From the NCBI GenBank assembly GCA_945901065.1, contig CAMDKI010000004.1, positions 267,830-331,829 on the forward strand: a DNA stretch of 64,000 nucleotides. Reading direction: 5' to 3'. Made by a program: the position numbers and the translations under genes. The notes below the pieces were generated by a model, which was given only the letters and a program-made list of their open reading frames with translations, ran no database searches and had not been told where the DNA came from. Below are positions 35,101 through 43,934 of the stretch, one piece after another. The first letter of the stretch is position 1. The number at the start of each line of letters is the position of its first letter. Source of the stretch: Chitinophaga pinensis (GTDB lineage: Bacteria > Bacteroidota > Bacteroidia > Chitinophagales > CAIOSU01).

Positions 35101-37158
35101 AGTATCTAAATTGACCAGTCCATCAAAATCAAACTTAAGGTTCGGGTCGTCGATATGGATGCTGCCATTAAACTGCATTTTGTCCATCTTACCCCCAATT
35201 GAAATATTGTGGTAGGTATATTTCATGGCCTCCACCTCGCTAATAATGGCATCTATAGTGGTATGTATGCTGTCTAAAGAAAGTCCTTGCCCCTTAGCAG
35301 TAGCACTTAGGCTAATTCTTCCTAAATCTTCACTGTCTAGTAACGCTCCTAACTGGAAAGTATCTAGTCTCACTTCTCCGTCATAAGTAGCTTGGGTATA
35401 TGTTTCGTTAAAGTTTGCCGACAAATCGGCTTTCAATGTTCCTAGATCGCTGGATAACAGCCCCTTTAGATTCATATCAGTAATGGTACCGTCGAAAGTG
35501 CCGCTGTAGGCAACTGTACCAAGTTTAGTTAGCATTTCGGGCAAAGTATCATCCACAAAAGGCGCAATTTCTTGGCTTCTGGTTTTTAAGTAGTTTAGGT
35601 TTATGGTAAATCGAGTGCTGGCAATATGTGGCAAGCCTATTGCTCTAATATTACCTGATAAACCTGTTACCTTTTGGGTGCTCAGTACTACTTTTTTCGC
35701 ATCAATAGAATCTAAGCGACCACCAATGTCACCAGTAAGCCTAATGGTGCCAAACTTACTTACCCCTTTTGGTATGCCCACTTCGCCAATTATGGCCAGT
35801 ACATCATAGTAGTCGGTAGTTACTTGGTTTAGCTTTACTTGGAAGGTGGCTGTTTTGTAGTCGGGTAGGCCTTGTGCATTGCCGCTGAGCTTAACTTTGG
35901 TAATGGAGTTTGTGGTTAGTTCAACCAAATCAAGCTTTAAATCGCCTATAGTTCCGTTTGCTTTGATAGCAAGATTTATAATGGCCTCTCGTGCTTTAGG
36001 CGCCAGTATACCATCTGTCCAAAGAAAGGGTAGGAAAGGTTCTAGCGCTCCTAGTTTAATGTTTGCTTTTTCTAGGTCCAACTCAACGCCTGTGTTCGGG
36101 TCAAAGATTAGCAGTTGGTTAAAGCTAGTGTATTGCACTTGTGCATCTAGCGCAACATCAATTCCGGTGCTTTTTAGAGCAAACCCTTGCACATTAATTC
36201 CTTTTTCGGTAATCGCTAAATCTCCAGTTAAATGCTCTATCACCGTTCCGTCGGCTGAGTTTAGCGAAATTCCTTCAATATTCACCTCTAACAAGTTGTG
36301 CTCCCAAGCAACATCTTCCAGTTCGACGTTAATGTTGGATATGTCTAGATGGTTGTAATCAAAGCCACCTATTTTGGGTTGATTGGTCTGGTCTAGTTTT
36401 ACCTTTAGGTTTTCTAGCTTCACATCCTCAATGGAAAAGGCCCAACCAACATCAGGCAGTGGAAAATCCATGGTAGAACTTATCAAACCGACACTATCAA
36501 CAGCCGTTGAATCGCTTATGCTAGTTATGAATAGTGTTACCTGGCTGTTGGATATGTTGATGTGGTCGGCAGCGATGCGTTGGTTTGCCAAATCCAGCTT
36601 ATCCAGTTCCACGTCGGCCTCACTCACATAAGTGTTTAGCTTCAGGCCCTCCATGTCCAAATTAAACCGGACATTGGTGAGGTATGCCTGCCTTGCCGAA
36701 ATAACCCAGTTGCTGGGTGTAGTATCAACAGTGGCTGTTGTATCGCTAAACGCATCAATGATGTATTGAAAATTAAAATCGCCCGTTTCAGGCGACTGGT
36801 ATAGGTTGCCAACAGCATCTTCCAAATCAACCGCATCTATATGGATTTCCTGTTTCAATATCCGCCAAATACTGATATCAACTTCGAGCTTACCAGCAAA
36901 TAGCAGTGTGTCGCCATTCGGCTCCTCAATGAATAGGCCCTTTAATAGTATATTGTCGATAAAATTAATGCGTACTTGATTTACGCTAATGTGCCCACCT
37001 GTTTTTTCGGCAAGCATGGAGGTAGCCTTTTGAGCAATAAAGGTTTGCACCACTGGCAACCGCAAGGCAATAAGCAAAACTAAAAATACCCCCAAAATAC
37101 CCAGAAAGGTATAGTAGGTATATTTAACTAGTTTTTTGATTGCTGTTTTCAAGGTCAT
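32119..37158 (-). CDS. tamB: TamB, translocation and assembly module inner-membrane protein
   Basis: A 1679-residue protein with one N-terminal transmembrane helix (YTYYTFLGILGVFLVLLIAL) and a very long periplasmic region of beta-rich repeats typical of TamB, followed by the conserved C-terminal DUF490 domain (from about residue 1200), with SGDPMDARLSINAIYAT and VVLTMRGVLSSPIISFDIRLP. TamB spans the periplasm and moves phospholipids or helps insert outer-membrane proteins with TamA/TamL. A perfect TAAATTTG lies one base before the ATG, too close to serve as its promoter. Confidence 0.93.
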   Translation of the reverse strand: MTLKTAIKKLVKYTYYTFLGILGVFLVLLIALRLPVVQTFIAQKATSMLAEKTGGHISVNQVRINFIDNILLKGLFIEEPNGDTLLFAGKLEVDISIWRILKQEIHIDAVDLEDAVGNLYQSPETGDFNFQYIIDAFSDTTATVDTTPSNWVISARQAYLTNVRFNLDMEGLKLNTYVSEADVELDKLDLANQRIAADHINISNSQVTLFITSISDSTAVDSVGLISSTMDFPLPDVGWAFSIEDVKLENLKVKLDQTNQPKIGGFDYNHLDISNINVELEDVAWEHNLLEVNIEGISLNSADGTVIEHLTGDLAITEKGINVQGFALKSTGIDVALDAQVQYTSFNQLLIFDPNTGVELDLEKANIKLGALEPFLPFLWTDGILAPKAREAIINLAIKANGTIGDLKLDLVELTTNSITKVKLSGNAQGLPDYKTATFQVKLNQVTTDYYDVLAIIGEVGIPKGVSKFGTIRLTGDIGGRLDSIDAKKVVLSTQKVTGLSGNIRAIGLPHIASTRFTINLNYLKTRSQEIAPFVDDTLPEMLTKLGTVAYSGTFDGTITDMNLKGLLSSDLGTLKADLSANFNETYTQATYDGEVRLDTFQLGALLDSEDLGRISLSATAKGQGLSLDSIHTTIDAIISEVEAMKYTYHNISIGGKMDKMQFNGSIHIDDPNLKFDFDGLVNLDTANTQLSFIASLDTINLHKLNITATPIGISMQMDADLKGLSSIDVDGKAALLDIKINDSVDVFMMDSFVVEAYANDTGKTIQISSPVINGFIAGRYNLEALPTELQAFIASYVDNVGDSIINPYKVKTPQQFDMLLTISKPQPLIDVLAPGLILDTASITGRFDNEKGDLIITAIIPEVRYDSLSINKVTLRTGGRGKLFGAMVMVDSLTYGEEIDIPHTRLFTFFRNDSLRYGLNIYDADTSFYRLKMGGYMQQNDDEYWFSFDRPLILNGETWTSLAGNKLIVAPKGLNFEKFGFENGEKRFLFNTPDTTNGKNPLQISFNNFPLGELSELVSYEGLDFGGTINGAATVYDVKQSLDFVSDIKIKDIEINESSVGDMSINGSRSGPNIDVGIVLSGANDMTLLGKINTNTQEINAGFNITKIDLKIFDPFLKDFVKDSEGSINAEATIRGTYSKPEINGHVGFNGVKTFVLFAGTQFQIPNHDVNFTSSQITLNSLQLKDARGDLATLDGNITHDYFKDFQFNLRFKTNGFQFLNTKRDIRELFYGTLILSVDARITGTPALPILDVATSTKKGTNLTVSPLTLEEGIQDAAYVIYHNPNSGDTLVTQKRYSVTSLPIDLTLNLEVTDDAYFVVVVDAGTGDQLDLVAEGNLAVNIPANGNISIIGGLDVVSGSYRMTQAFLKRKFIIEKGSRIDLSGDPMDARLSINAIYATKISTFALIGDQATTLTPQEQSDAKKPSNVEVVLTMRGVLSSPIISFDIRLPNESGISSIASRRLQQMRQDQNEINTQVFAILLMNSFISSGSTSAAGGIPGVNTALKSVSGLVNQQLSRFTSKVKDFSVNIDASSYEGYSATDANNTVTELGVSVSKGLFDNRLELKAGGDVNLESNTGNANQGSGFTQWAGNFVLEYKLTENGKYRVKIFNTSDYNLLYQNNVNRTGVGLTFQHSFRKRKKVEERENMPLEVPLPVLPNDTIPNDSIPTIAPKTKEQE

Positions 37159-37237
37159 CCAAATTTAACAATATGTTCTACAGTAATTGTTATACCATAC
37201 AACGTTTGTTTACAGATAACCTCTCTTCGTGGTCAGT

Positions 37238-37765
37238 TTAGTTCAATACAAACCGAACCGATATAGCAAGATCGCCTCGCAGGTAGCCTACATAACTGTT
37301 CAGGGATATTGCTGGCTTATAGTCTATACCAAGATTAACTGGTGCATTTTTAAAAGTGTAGCTACAGCCTACAATACCATCAAGACCTACACCTACATAA
37401 GCTTCGTCTCTTGACCAGTATGGATTTCCGCTGTAAAAAGGGCCTCGATCTTTACCTTTTGCTCTTGGTCCGTAAAAACCCACATGTGCACCGCCACCAA
37501 AGTACAAGTCAAATTGTGGTGCTTTCTTGGCAGGATAGATGTGATATTCGTATAAACCTATTACTTCTGCGCTTCTTCCTCTGGCTCCCACAATTAATTC
37601 TAGCCCAGAATGTTCATTAAACAGGTGTTTGAAGGTCATTCCAAATGGCGAACCAACTCTAAAGCCTAAGGCGTTACGATATGATTGGGCAGTAACATTA
37701 TTGGCGCTTGCTATAAACAGTGCAATAGCTAGTACCGTTGTGATTAATAAGTTTTTATGTTTCAT
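37238..37765 (-). CDS. Small outer-membrane beta-barrel protein
   Basis: A 175-residue protein with a signal peptide ending NNVTAQ and a mature part of alternating strands with Gly and aromatic residues (FGGGAHVGFYG, LGIDYKPAISLNSYVGY, AISVRFVLN), as in eight-stranded barrels. It ends in an Asn after a hydrophobic strand. No closer family is recognised. It lies 79 bases upstream of tamB on the same strand, with a possible -7 element (TAGCTTTA) at 37785-37792. Confidence 0.8.
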   Translation of the reverse strand: MKHKNLLITTVLAIALFIASANNVTAQSYRNALGFRVGSPFGMTFKHLFNEHSGLELIVGARGRSAEVIGLYEYHIYPAKKAPQFDLYFGGGAHVGFYGPRAKGKDRGPFYSGNPYWSRDEAYVGVGLDGIVGCSYTFKNAPVNLGIDYKPAISLNSYVGYLRGDLAISVRFVLN

Positions 37766-38067
37766 TATATGTATTTAGTTCTTATAAAGCTACTAATTTA
37801 GTATGACTATTTTCTATTAAAAGCATAAGACCTTGATTACCAATGTCTATTAATATTTTACTTAAATTTTTATTAAAAGTGAATTTGAGGCGATTTACAA
37901 CTTTTAGGTAGGGCTCAAGAGCCGAAGCTGAGCAATACGAGTACTTTCAGGTAATATACTCGTCTTATTTGCTAGTATAAAATGCGTGTAGCAATTAAAT
38001 TACTAATGTTCTAGGCATCCGCTTTATGTCAGGCTGTTAATCAGAATAAGGACATTTAAAATACCTT
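37766..38067. other. AT-rich intergenic region
   Basis: About 300 bases without a gene, between two minus-strand genes. It holds the likely promoter of the small barrel protein at its left end and a seven-pair hairpin (ACGAGTA/TACTCGT, 37937-37963, 13-base loop) that might be part of a terminator for the glycosyltransferase gene. I see nothing else. Confidence 0.5.
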
Positions 38068-38979
38068 TTATCTTTTGCCCAAAAACGTCCAGCGAAGCTC
38101 ATTTAAATACCACTTTATCTTTTCTGCCTTGCTTTTCCCCTCCAACTCAACACTAAGCGAAGTAAAAATGGCAGGATTGAGAACCCTGCGCAGTTGTTTA
38201 CCTATCCATGAGTCGCTGGCGTAGGGTAATTTTTGGTCAGAAAGGTATGGTTTTAATGCTGGCAATACCGTTTTAAAAAACGCATTGCGATTGTGCCAAT
38301 AAAGCTCTTCGTTGCGTTTAGGCATCACTTCCATGCCTAAGTGGGCTGTAAGGTGGTGGTGGTCGAGTAGCAAGTAGTTTTGGCTATGGGCAAATACATT
38401 ATGCGCTAAAGTTGCCTCAATAAAAGGGGTACCCAGTATAATATCGCTAAGCACAAACTTATTTAGCAAACTGCGATGAAACACAAAGCAATCATAGCCA
38501 GGGTGTGGGTTTCCGGTTTGGGCCCAAATAAGCGGCAGTTGGTCTAGACTATCATATATGGGCGCTATTCTACGCCTGTTTATAATCAAGGCATCGTGTC
38601 CTTGGTTTATATAAGCTGCTGCAACTTGGTAGAAATAGGGCTGCAATATTATGTCGGCATTGGTATAAATCAGGTACTCTGCATCGGTGTTGGCAGCAAG
38701 TGCTTCCAAAATATCCTTTATGAATGGTAGCTTTTTAGTGGACTTGATACCCTTAACATCCAAAACAGAGCGAGTGAGAAAGGGTAGGAGTGTGAAGCAG
38801 GGCGGCACTATCGGTTCATCCTCGGGGAAACAAACAGCCAGCAAATCTACCGGTACCTCATTAGCCTGTTCCTGAGCTACCTGCATTGAGCTAAACACTA
38901 AAGGCTGAACCTGATGTAACTCAGTGCCTTGAGGGGCATTAACAGGATTGATGATATGCGCGAAGTGTAACAAGGGCAA
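38068..38979 (-). CDS. Glycosyltransferase-like protein (GT-A fold)
   Basis: A 303-residue protein with a GT-A type core. It starts with HFAHIINPV, has the metal-site-like motif YTNADI after the central strand (about residue 105), and VFHRSLLNKFVL with several His residues (DHHHLTAHLG) in the C-terminal half. The start must be TTG at 38979 or 38973, because an in-frame stop lies just upstream and no ATG precedes the conserved first strand. It is divergent from the UbiA gene and forms the left edge of the glycan cluster. The family is likely; the donor sugar is unknown. Confidence 0.7.
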   Translation of the reverse strand: MPLLHFAHIINPVNAPQGTELHQVQPLVFSSMQVAQEQANEVPVDLLAVCFPEDEPIVPPCFTLLPFLTRSVLDVKGIKSTKKLPFIKDILEALAANTDAEYLIYTNADIILQPYFYQVAAAYINQGHDALIINRRRIAPIYDSLDQLPLIWAQTGNPHPGYDCFVFHRSLLNKFVLSDIILGTPFIEATLAHNVFAHSQNYLLLDHHHLTAHLGMEVMPKRNEELYWHNRNAFFKTVLPALKPYLSDQKLPYASDSWIGKQLRRVLNPAIFTSLSVELEGKSKAEKIKWYLNELRWTFLGKR

Positions 38980-39095
38980 GCAGCAGTGATTTTAATAGCT
39001 ATTTTACTAAATTAGCAAGAATAATAGGTATAATAGCAAAGACCAGTAAGTTAATACACAAAAGTGCCCTCAGTATAAAATCAATAAAAGGCTTA

Positions 39096-40274
39096 ATGGC
39101 TTTAGATACCGGTAAGTTTACACTCCCTACACCCTCTTGGCTGCAAACACTCCGGTACAATGAGTGGTGGCGGTTTAAGGTGCCATTTTTGCTCGGAATT
39201 TATTTTTGGCAGATTAAGTTTACCAATATCCCAATGGATGCATTTTGGATAAATGCTGGCCTATTGGTGGTGTGGATGTTCGGCGCAGCAGGTTTCGGGT
39301 ATTTCGTAAACGATTGTTTCGATATTGATCAAGATGCCGCTGCCGGTAAACCAAATCGCTCTGGCAATTTAAGTATAGCAAATAGATGGGCAGTGGCTAT
39401 TGGTTTGTTGGCTGTGGCCTTATTGCCTTGGATTTGGCTGCCAGGCAATTTTACCTCTGCTTTATTGATAGGATTTCATTTGCTAACATTTTTATTGTAT
39501 TCCATTTCACCCATCCGATTTAAGGAGCGTTATTACTTGGGTGCCATTACCGATGCGCTGTATTCATACTTTTTGCCGGTGTTGTTGGTTGCTTACACAG
39601 CGTGGCTCATAAACAATCTCCCCCCTAACTACTATATACCAAATAGCTACCAAGCCTTAGCACTAGCAACTTGGGCTATGGCGGCGGGGTTGCGTAACAT
39701 CATTCAGCATCATATATTGGATAGGCGAAAAGACCGAATTTCTGGAACGGCTAATATCATCAATAGGTATGGATTGCGGTTTAATGTCAATCTTTTGCGT
39801 TGGCTGTTTATCCCTTTGGAGATAGGGATGTTTGCCTTTGCTGTTTACTTTACAGACAATTATACTGCGCTGTTATACAGCCTTCTAGGTTTCTTTTGTC
39901 TTTGGCAATTGTTGCCAGTGGTGCGCATCAACCTTCGGCAGCCGCTCAATTTTCGGCTCGATTTAGGCCTATTTACGCTCAATACCTTTTATGAGATATA
40001 CTTACCGTTCGGTTTCTTGATCGCCTTTTCCATGGCACAACCTTGGTATTGGGCAACCATATTGCCTTACCATTTCCTGTTCCCAAACCCACTGATATCG
40101 TTTACGCTTTGGATATTGGCTTTAGTGTTTCATCACTTACTGCTGCGCTGGCTATGGATAGTAAGGCTTATATTGAGCCGAATTGTTAATTACTCCATTC
40201 ATTATACCCACGTAGCTTACCGTTATGCACGTGGCATTAAGCCATATGACCCCCGACATCAACATGACGCCTGA
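39096..40274 (+). CDS. UbiA-family prenyltransferase
   Basis: A 392-residue integral membrane protein with about nine helices. The first Asp-rich motif reads NDCFDIDQDAAAGKPNR (about residue 72), and a second candidate acidic site lies in LDRRKDRISG. UbiA enzymes attach or transfer prenyl chains to aromatic rings or sugars. Because it is followed at once by glycosyltransferases, it may act on a lipid-linked sugar, as the decaprenyl-phosphoribose enzyme does, but an aromatic substrate cannot be excluded. Its end overlaps the next gene by about 11 bases. Confidence 0.88.
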   Translation: MALDTGKFTLPTPSWLQTLRYNEWWRFKVPFLLGIYFWQIKFTNIPMDAFWINAGLLVVWMFGAAGFGYFVNDCFDIDQDAAAGKPNRSGNLSIANRWAVAIGLLAVALLPWIWLPGNFTSALLIGFHLLTFLLYSISPIRFKERYYLGAITDALYSYFLPVLLVAYTAWLINNLPPNYYIPNSYQALALATWAMAAGLRNIIQHHILDRRKDRISGTANIINRYGLRFNVNLLRWLFIPLEIGMFAFAVYFTDNYTALLYSLLGFFCLWQLLPVVRINLRQPLNFRLDLGLFTLNTFYEIYLPFGFLIAFSMAQPWYWATILPYHFLFPNPLISFTLWILALVFHHLLLRWLWIVRLILSRIVNYSIHYTHVAYRYARGIKPYDPRHQHDA

Positions 40275-41100
40275 TAACCACATAGTAAACGGCCTATGGA
40301 TTGGCACTCGGTTGAGCAACCTAGAGTTGCTCACCATGATGACGTTTATGGAGCAAGGCCATCGGTTTAGGCTATGGGCATATGAGCCGCTGGAAACCGC
40401 TTTGCCCGCAGGAGTGGAGGTAATGGATGCAAACGAAATTATACCCGCCGACCGCATTTTTAGATATAAGCATGCTAATGCCTATGGGCACGGAAAGGGA
40501 AGCGTTTCTGGCTTTTCGGATATTTTCAGATACAAACTACTGCACGACCATGGCGGTTGGTGGGTTGACATGGATGTGGCGTGCTTAAAACCATTAAACT
40601 TTACCGAGGAATATGTTTTTAGAAACCACCACGAGCTTCTTATGGTGGGCAATGTAATGAAGTGCCCCAAAGGAAGTGCCTTGATGTGGGATTGCTATAC
40701 CGTGGCGGCGGAGAAAGTGACCGACGAAAACCGTGATTGGCACTTGCCGATACAAATACTAAATGATCAAATCGAGAGCCACGGTTTGTCTTCGTTTATC
40801 AAATCAGGCATCTCAAACTATGATAGGTGGGATGAACTGAAACGATTTGTGCTTGGTAGGAAAACGCCGCCACAAGGTTATTACTTTATCCATTGGATGA
40901 ACGAAGAGTGGCGCAGTCGTGGTCTTGACAAGAATAAAGTAAAGGCTCGCTCGTTATTAGGGCAAATGATGATTGACAGAAGATTGATGCCATCCTACTA
41001 CTCCCTTTGGGATTTGATGCAAGAAGCCCTATATTACAGCAAGTTAGCCACTTATTTACCTTGGCTAAAGGATAAAACGCCACAATCAATACACCGATGA
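40264..41100 (+). CDS. GT32-type glycosyltransferase with DXD motif
   Basis: A 278-residue sugar transferase of the DXD (Gly_transf_sug) family. The family start is NGLWIGTRLSNLELLTMMTF, and the metal/nucleotide site is LHDHGGWWVDMDVACLKPL. I chose the ATG at 40264, which gives this start and a short overlap with the UbiA gene; the frame is also open to 40225. The next gene starts within its stop codon (ATGA overlap). It probably adds a hexose to a surface glycan. Confidence 0.85.
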   Translation: MTPDNHIVNGLWIGTRLSNLELLTMMTFMEQGHRFRLWAYEPLETALPAGVEVMDANEIIPADRIFRYKHANAYGHGKGSVSGFSDIFRYKLLHDHGGWWVDMDVACLKPLNFTEEYVFRNHHELLMVGNVMKCPKGSALMWDCYTVAAEKVTDENRDWHLPIQILNDQIESHGLSSFIKSGISNYDRWDELKRFVLGRKTPPQGYYFIHWMNEEWRSRGLDKNKVKARSLLGQMMIDRRLMPSYYSLWDLMQEALYYSKLATYLPWLKDKTPQSIHR

Positions 41101-41936
41101 AGACATTTTGCACTGTATCTACTAGAAGCCATTTAAACCAAACCTTAGGTTTGGTTCGTTCCGTTGCCGGTTATGGCGGGCAGTGGCATTTTAGGATATT
41201 GGTAGTGGAGCCCGAACAAGGCATTGTAGAAGGGCTTGAAGGCGATGTGAAGTATACTATTGAAGGCTTACACTTGCTGCGCCAAAACGAAGCGGCGGCA
41301 TCGTTAATGGATCATTACCGTAAAAAACCCGACAACCTTCGATGGTCGCTGAAGCCTATTTGGATGGACTATCTGTTGGAGGAAGGTTATGAGCAGGTTA
41401 TTTATGTAGATAACGACATTGTGTTTTTTAATGACCCAACTTTCCTTTTTAGTGAGTTAGACACAGCAAGCATATTACTTAACCCGCACTGGCGAATTAA
41501 AGAGCCAGACGTTGATGCGGACTGGTTTATCGTTAACTTTAGAGATGGCGTGTATAATGGTGGCTTCGTTGGTGCTAGCCAAGAGGGTAGAGAGGCTCTA
41601 CAATGGTGGAGTCGCTGCTGTGAGTTTGCTTGCGAGAAGGACTACAAACGTGGTTTGTTTGATGACCAAAAGTACCTAGACTTAATGCCCGCTGCTTTCG
41701 AGGATGTAAAAATACTGCAACACCGGGGCTGCAACGTGGCTTATTGGAACGAATATGAAAACATGCGTAGCATAGTAAATGGGGAAGTAATGATAAATGA
41801 AACTTACCCAGTAATATTTGTACACTTTACCGACGACCTCATTAAACTAATGGACAGGGGTAATGAGGTTGAGTTAAGTAAACTATGGTTTAGCCACCAA
41901 GCCCGCAGTGTAAAACAAATCGAAAATTATGGCTGA
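41097..41936 (+). CDS. GT8-like glycosyltransferase
   Basis: A 279-residue glycosyltransferase. It has the acceptor/donor metal site VIYVDNDIVFF (about residue 100), NGGFVGASQEG, and DQKYLDLMPAAF, as in GT8/GT-A enzymes that use UDP-sugars, and a C-terminal VHFTD. It overlaps the GT32 gene by four bases and the next gene by eight, so it belongs to a tightly coupled operon. Confidence 0.85.
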   Translation: MKTFCTVSTRSHLNQTLGLVRSVAGYGGQWHFRILVVEPEQGIVEGLEGDVKYTIEGLHLLRQNEAAASLMDHYRKKPDNLRWSLKPIWMDYLLEEGYEQVIYVDNDIVFFNDPTFLFSELDTASILLNPHWRIKEPDVDADWFIVNFRDGVYNGGFVGASQEGREALQWWSRCCEFACEKDYKRGLFDDQKYLDLMPAAFEDVKILQHRGCNVAYWNEYENMRSIVNGEVMINETYPVIFVHFTDDLIKLMDRGNEVELSKLWFSHQARSVKQIENYG

Positions 41937-42981
41937 GCGTCGGTTTATGGGCACTTGGTGGTTTTTGGTATTGTTTAACGTCGCTTTATTGGTGTTGCTT
42001 ACTGAGATAACCTTAAGGGTAATGGGCACATACAAAAACTACGGCGAACGCAATTACGGCTTGTTTATCGACTATTTTAAGCACCCATACCCAGGCCCTC
42101 TTTGTGCTTGGCCCCCCAACATGGAGCGCAGTCAAGAGACTGCAGAGTTCAGTTACCTCCTAAAAACCAACAGCCTTGGCATAAGGGATACCGAGCATAA
42201 CATTAAGAAGCCAACTGGAGTGAAGCGAGCGATAATTTTAGGCGATTCTTTTACGGAAGGAATGGGTACTGAATTTGATTCAACATGGCCGCAACGATTG
42301 GCATGGTATCTAACTCAAGATACTACTCTAAGCCCTTGGGAGATAATTGTAGGAGGAGTGTCTGGTAGCGATCCGTTTTATGCTTACGAAATGTTGCGCC
42401 GAAACTTGATTGATTATGAGCCTGATTTGGTGTTGGTAGTTTACAATTTTACTGAGGTAACCGATTTCACCGCTCGTGGCGGCATGGAGCGATTTGTAAA
42501 CGAAAGCACAACTCAATTGCGCGCACCGAAAAGTAGGGTGCTTAATTTTGCGTATAAATGGAGCCATTTAGTGCGTATGATAGTAAAGGATGGTTTAGGT
42601 TGGAACGACTATTATCAATCGCCAAAAGAACAACAGCAGTTGCAATCAGAAAGCATTTCTGCAATCACAAAGGTTTATGTTTCGATAGATTCGTTGGTAA
42701 GAACCAAAGGGGCAAAGGCGCTTTTTGTTTTTCAACCACTGAACTATGAATGCCACAGGGATTCTTTTGAACCAATAACCGATTCGATTATTAAGGCTGT
42801 TGATAAGGAAGGACTAGCATATATGAACCTGCTAGCTTCATTGCCAGATAGTATGAAAGAAGATTACCTAAACTACTATTGGCCTATAGATGGCCATATG
42901 AATAGCAAGGGATATGATGCATGGGGCAGAAGTGTATATGCTTTTCTCAAAGGAAAGGCTATTTTAACGTCAAAAGAATAA
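41929..42981 (+). CDS. SGNH/GDSL hydrolase-family protein with N-terminal membrane anchor
   Basis: A 350-residue protein with one N-terminal transmembrane helix and an SGNH domain outside. The block I motif is GDSFTEG with Ser107, and the C-terminal pair Asp321-Gly-His323 (DGHMNSKG) completes a catalytic triad. SGNH proteins in glycan loci usually add or remove acetyl groups from sugars. It is paralogous to the next gene, three bases downstream. Confidence 0.88.
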   Translation: MAERRFMGTWWFLVLFNVALLVLLTEITLRVMGTYKNYGERNYGLFIDYFKHPYPGPLCAWPPNMERSQETAEFSYLLKTNSLGIRDTEHNIKKPTGVKRAIILGDSFTEGMGTEFDSTWPQRLAWYLTQDTTLSPWEIIVGGVSGSDPFYAYEMLRRNLIDYEPDLVLVVYNFTEVTDFTARGGMERFVNESTTQLRAPKSRVLNFAYKWSHLVRMIVKDGLGWNDYYQSPKEQQQLQSESISAITKVYVSIDSLVRTKGAKALFVFQPLNYECHRDSFEPITDSIIKAVDKEGLAYMNLLASLPDSMKEDYLNYYWPIDGHMNSKGYDAWGRSVYAFLKGKAILTSKE

Positions 42982-42984
42982 CGA

Positions 42985-43932
42985 ATGCAGCCAAAAAGGA
43001 AATATAGCCGATGGTATAAGGTCATAATCCTTGCGATTACTTTGTTATTGGTTTATATAGCCCTAAAGGTTTACGTTGGTCCAGCTCCGCAAGCGGATAA
43101 CTTAAACGATTGGCAAAAGTATAACGACAGCTTGAATATTGCCAATAAAGCATTTGCCGAAAACCACCCATACAACTTTACTGATAGGCCAAGAAAGGAG
43201 GAAAAGGATAGTGGCATATTTCGCATTGCTGTTTTAGGTGATTCATTTATTTGGGGCGATGGCCTGCCTTATGATAGTGCCTGGAGCCATAAATTGGAGC
43301 AGAAACTATTGGCCAAATACCAAAATGTTGAAGTGATGCATTGGGGCCGTAATGGTTGGCAAACCAAAGAAGAAATAGAGTTTTATACAACCGAAGGCTA
43401 TAAGTTTCATCCTGATTTGTTGATACTTGGGTTTGTGGATAATGATGCTGATATGGGCCGGTTTCAGCATATGCACTGGGATTTTAGAAACAACTATTGG
43501 ATATTTTATAAAATATGGCCCGCCTTAGCCGAAAAGATTTTATCAAAACTATATGCCAACTCTTACCACAAATGGCAATTGCGTTTGTATGGAGAAGAAA
43601 ATATAGTCATGTACAAAGTACTTTGGAAACAGTTTATGGATAAACTGGCAACTGATGGCCAAGACTATTTTGTAGTGCAAACACCCGCATGTATAACCTA
43701 TACCTGCGATGAGTTTTACCTGAAGGTACAACCGATGTTTGACACCTTGAATTTAGAATATATTAACCTAATACCAGCTACTCAAGCTAAATTGTCAAAT
43801 TACAGCTATGAAGAATTATTAGCCAATCCAGCAAATTATCATCCGGGTACATTAATGACCAATGTGTTTGCCGATGAGGTACTTGAGTATATAAAGCAAA
43901 CGGAACGGCTGCCTACCAGCCATTTGAAATAG
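42985..43932 (+). CDS. Second SGNH-family protein, with altered catalytic dyad
   Basis: A 315-residue membrane-anchored SGNH-type protein. Block I is GDSFIWG with Ser87, but where the preceding paralogue has Asp-Gly-His, this one reads Asn284-Tyr-His286 (PANYHPG). The Asp-to-Asn change may alter or abolish hydrolase activity. It is last in the plus-strand operon starting at 39096; the next gene converges after two bases. Confidence 0.83.
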   Translation: MQPKRKYSRWYKVIILAITLLLVYIALKVYVGPAPQADNLNDWQKYNDSLNIANKAFAENHPYNFTDRPRKEEKDSGIFRIAVLGDSFIWGDGLPYDSAWSHKLEQKLLAKYQNVEVMHWGRNGWQTKEEIEFYTTEGYKFHPDLLILGFVDNDADMGRFQHMHWDFRNNYWIFYKIWPALAEKILSKLYANSYHKWQLRLYGEENIVMYKVLWKQFMDKLATDGQDYFVVQTPACITYTCDEFYLKVQPMFDTLNLEYINLIPATQAKLSNYSYEELLANPANYHPGTLMTNVFADEVLEYIKQTERLPTSHLK

Positions 43933-43934
43933 CC

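Noticed and set aside
35879..36358. 159-codon plus-strand frame inside tamB
   Set aside because: It is a shadow of the tamB coding strand, with low-complexity Ser/Pro-rich content and no motif.
37160..37167. Perfect -7 element (TAAATTTG) in front of tamB
   Set aside because: It ends one base before the ATG, so the transcript would start within the start codon. It is probably coincidence unless tamB starts further in, for which there is no evidence.
37937..37963. Seven-pair hairpin considered as a terminator
   Set aside because: The loop is 13 bases and no T tract follows in the direction of the glycosyltransferase gene, so it is kept only as a note in the intergenic entry.
40225..40263. Longer N-terminus for the GT32 glycosyltransferase
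   Set aside because: The extra 13 residues are unlike the family start and would overlap the UbiA gene by 50 bases; the ATG at 40264 fits better.
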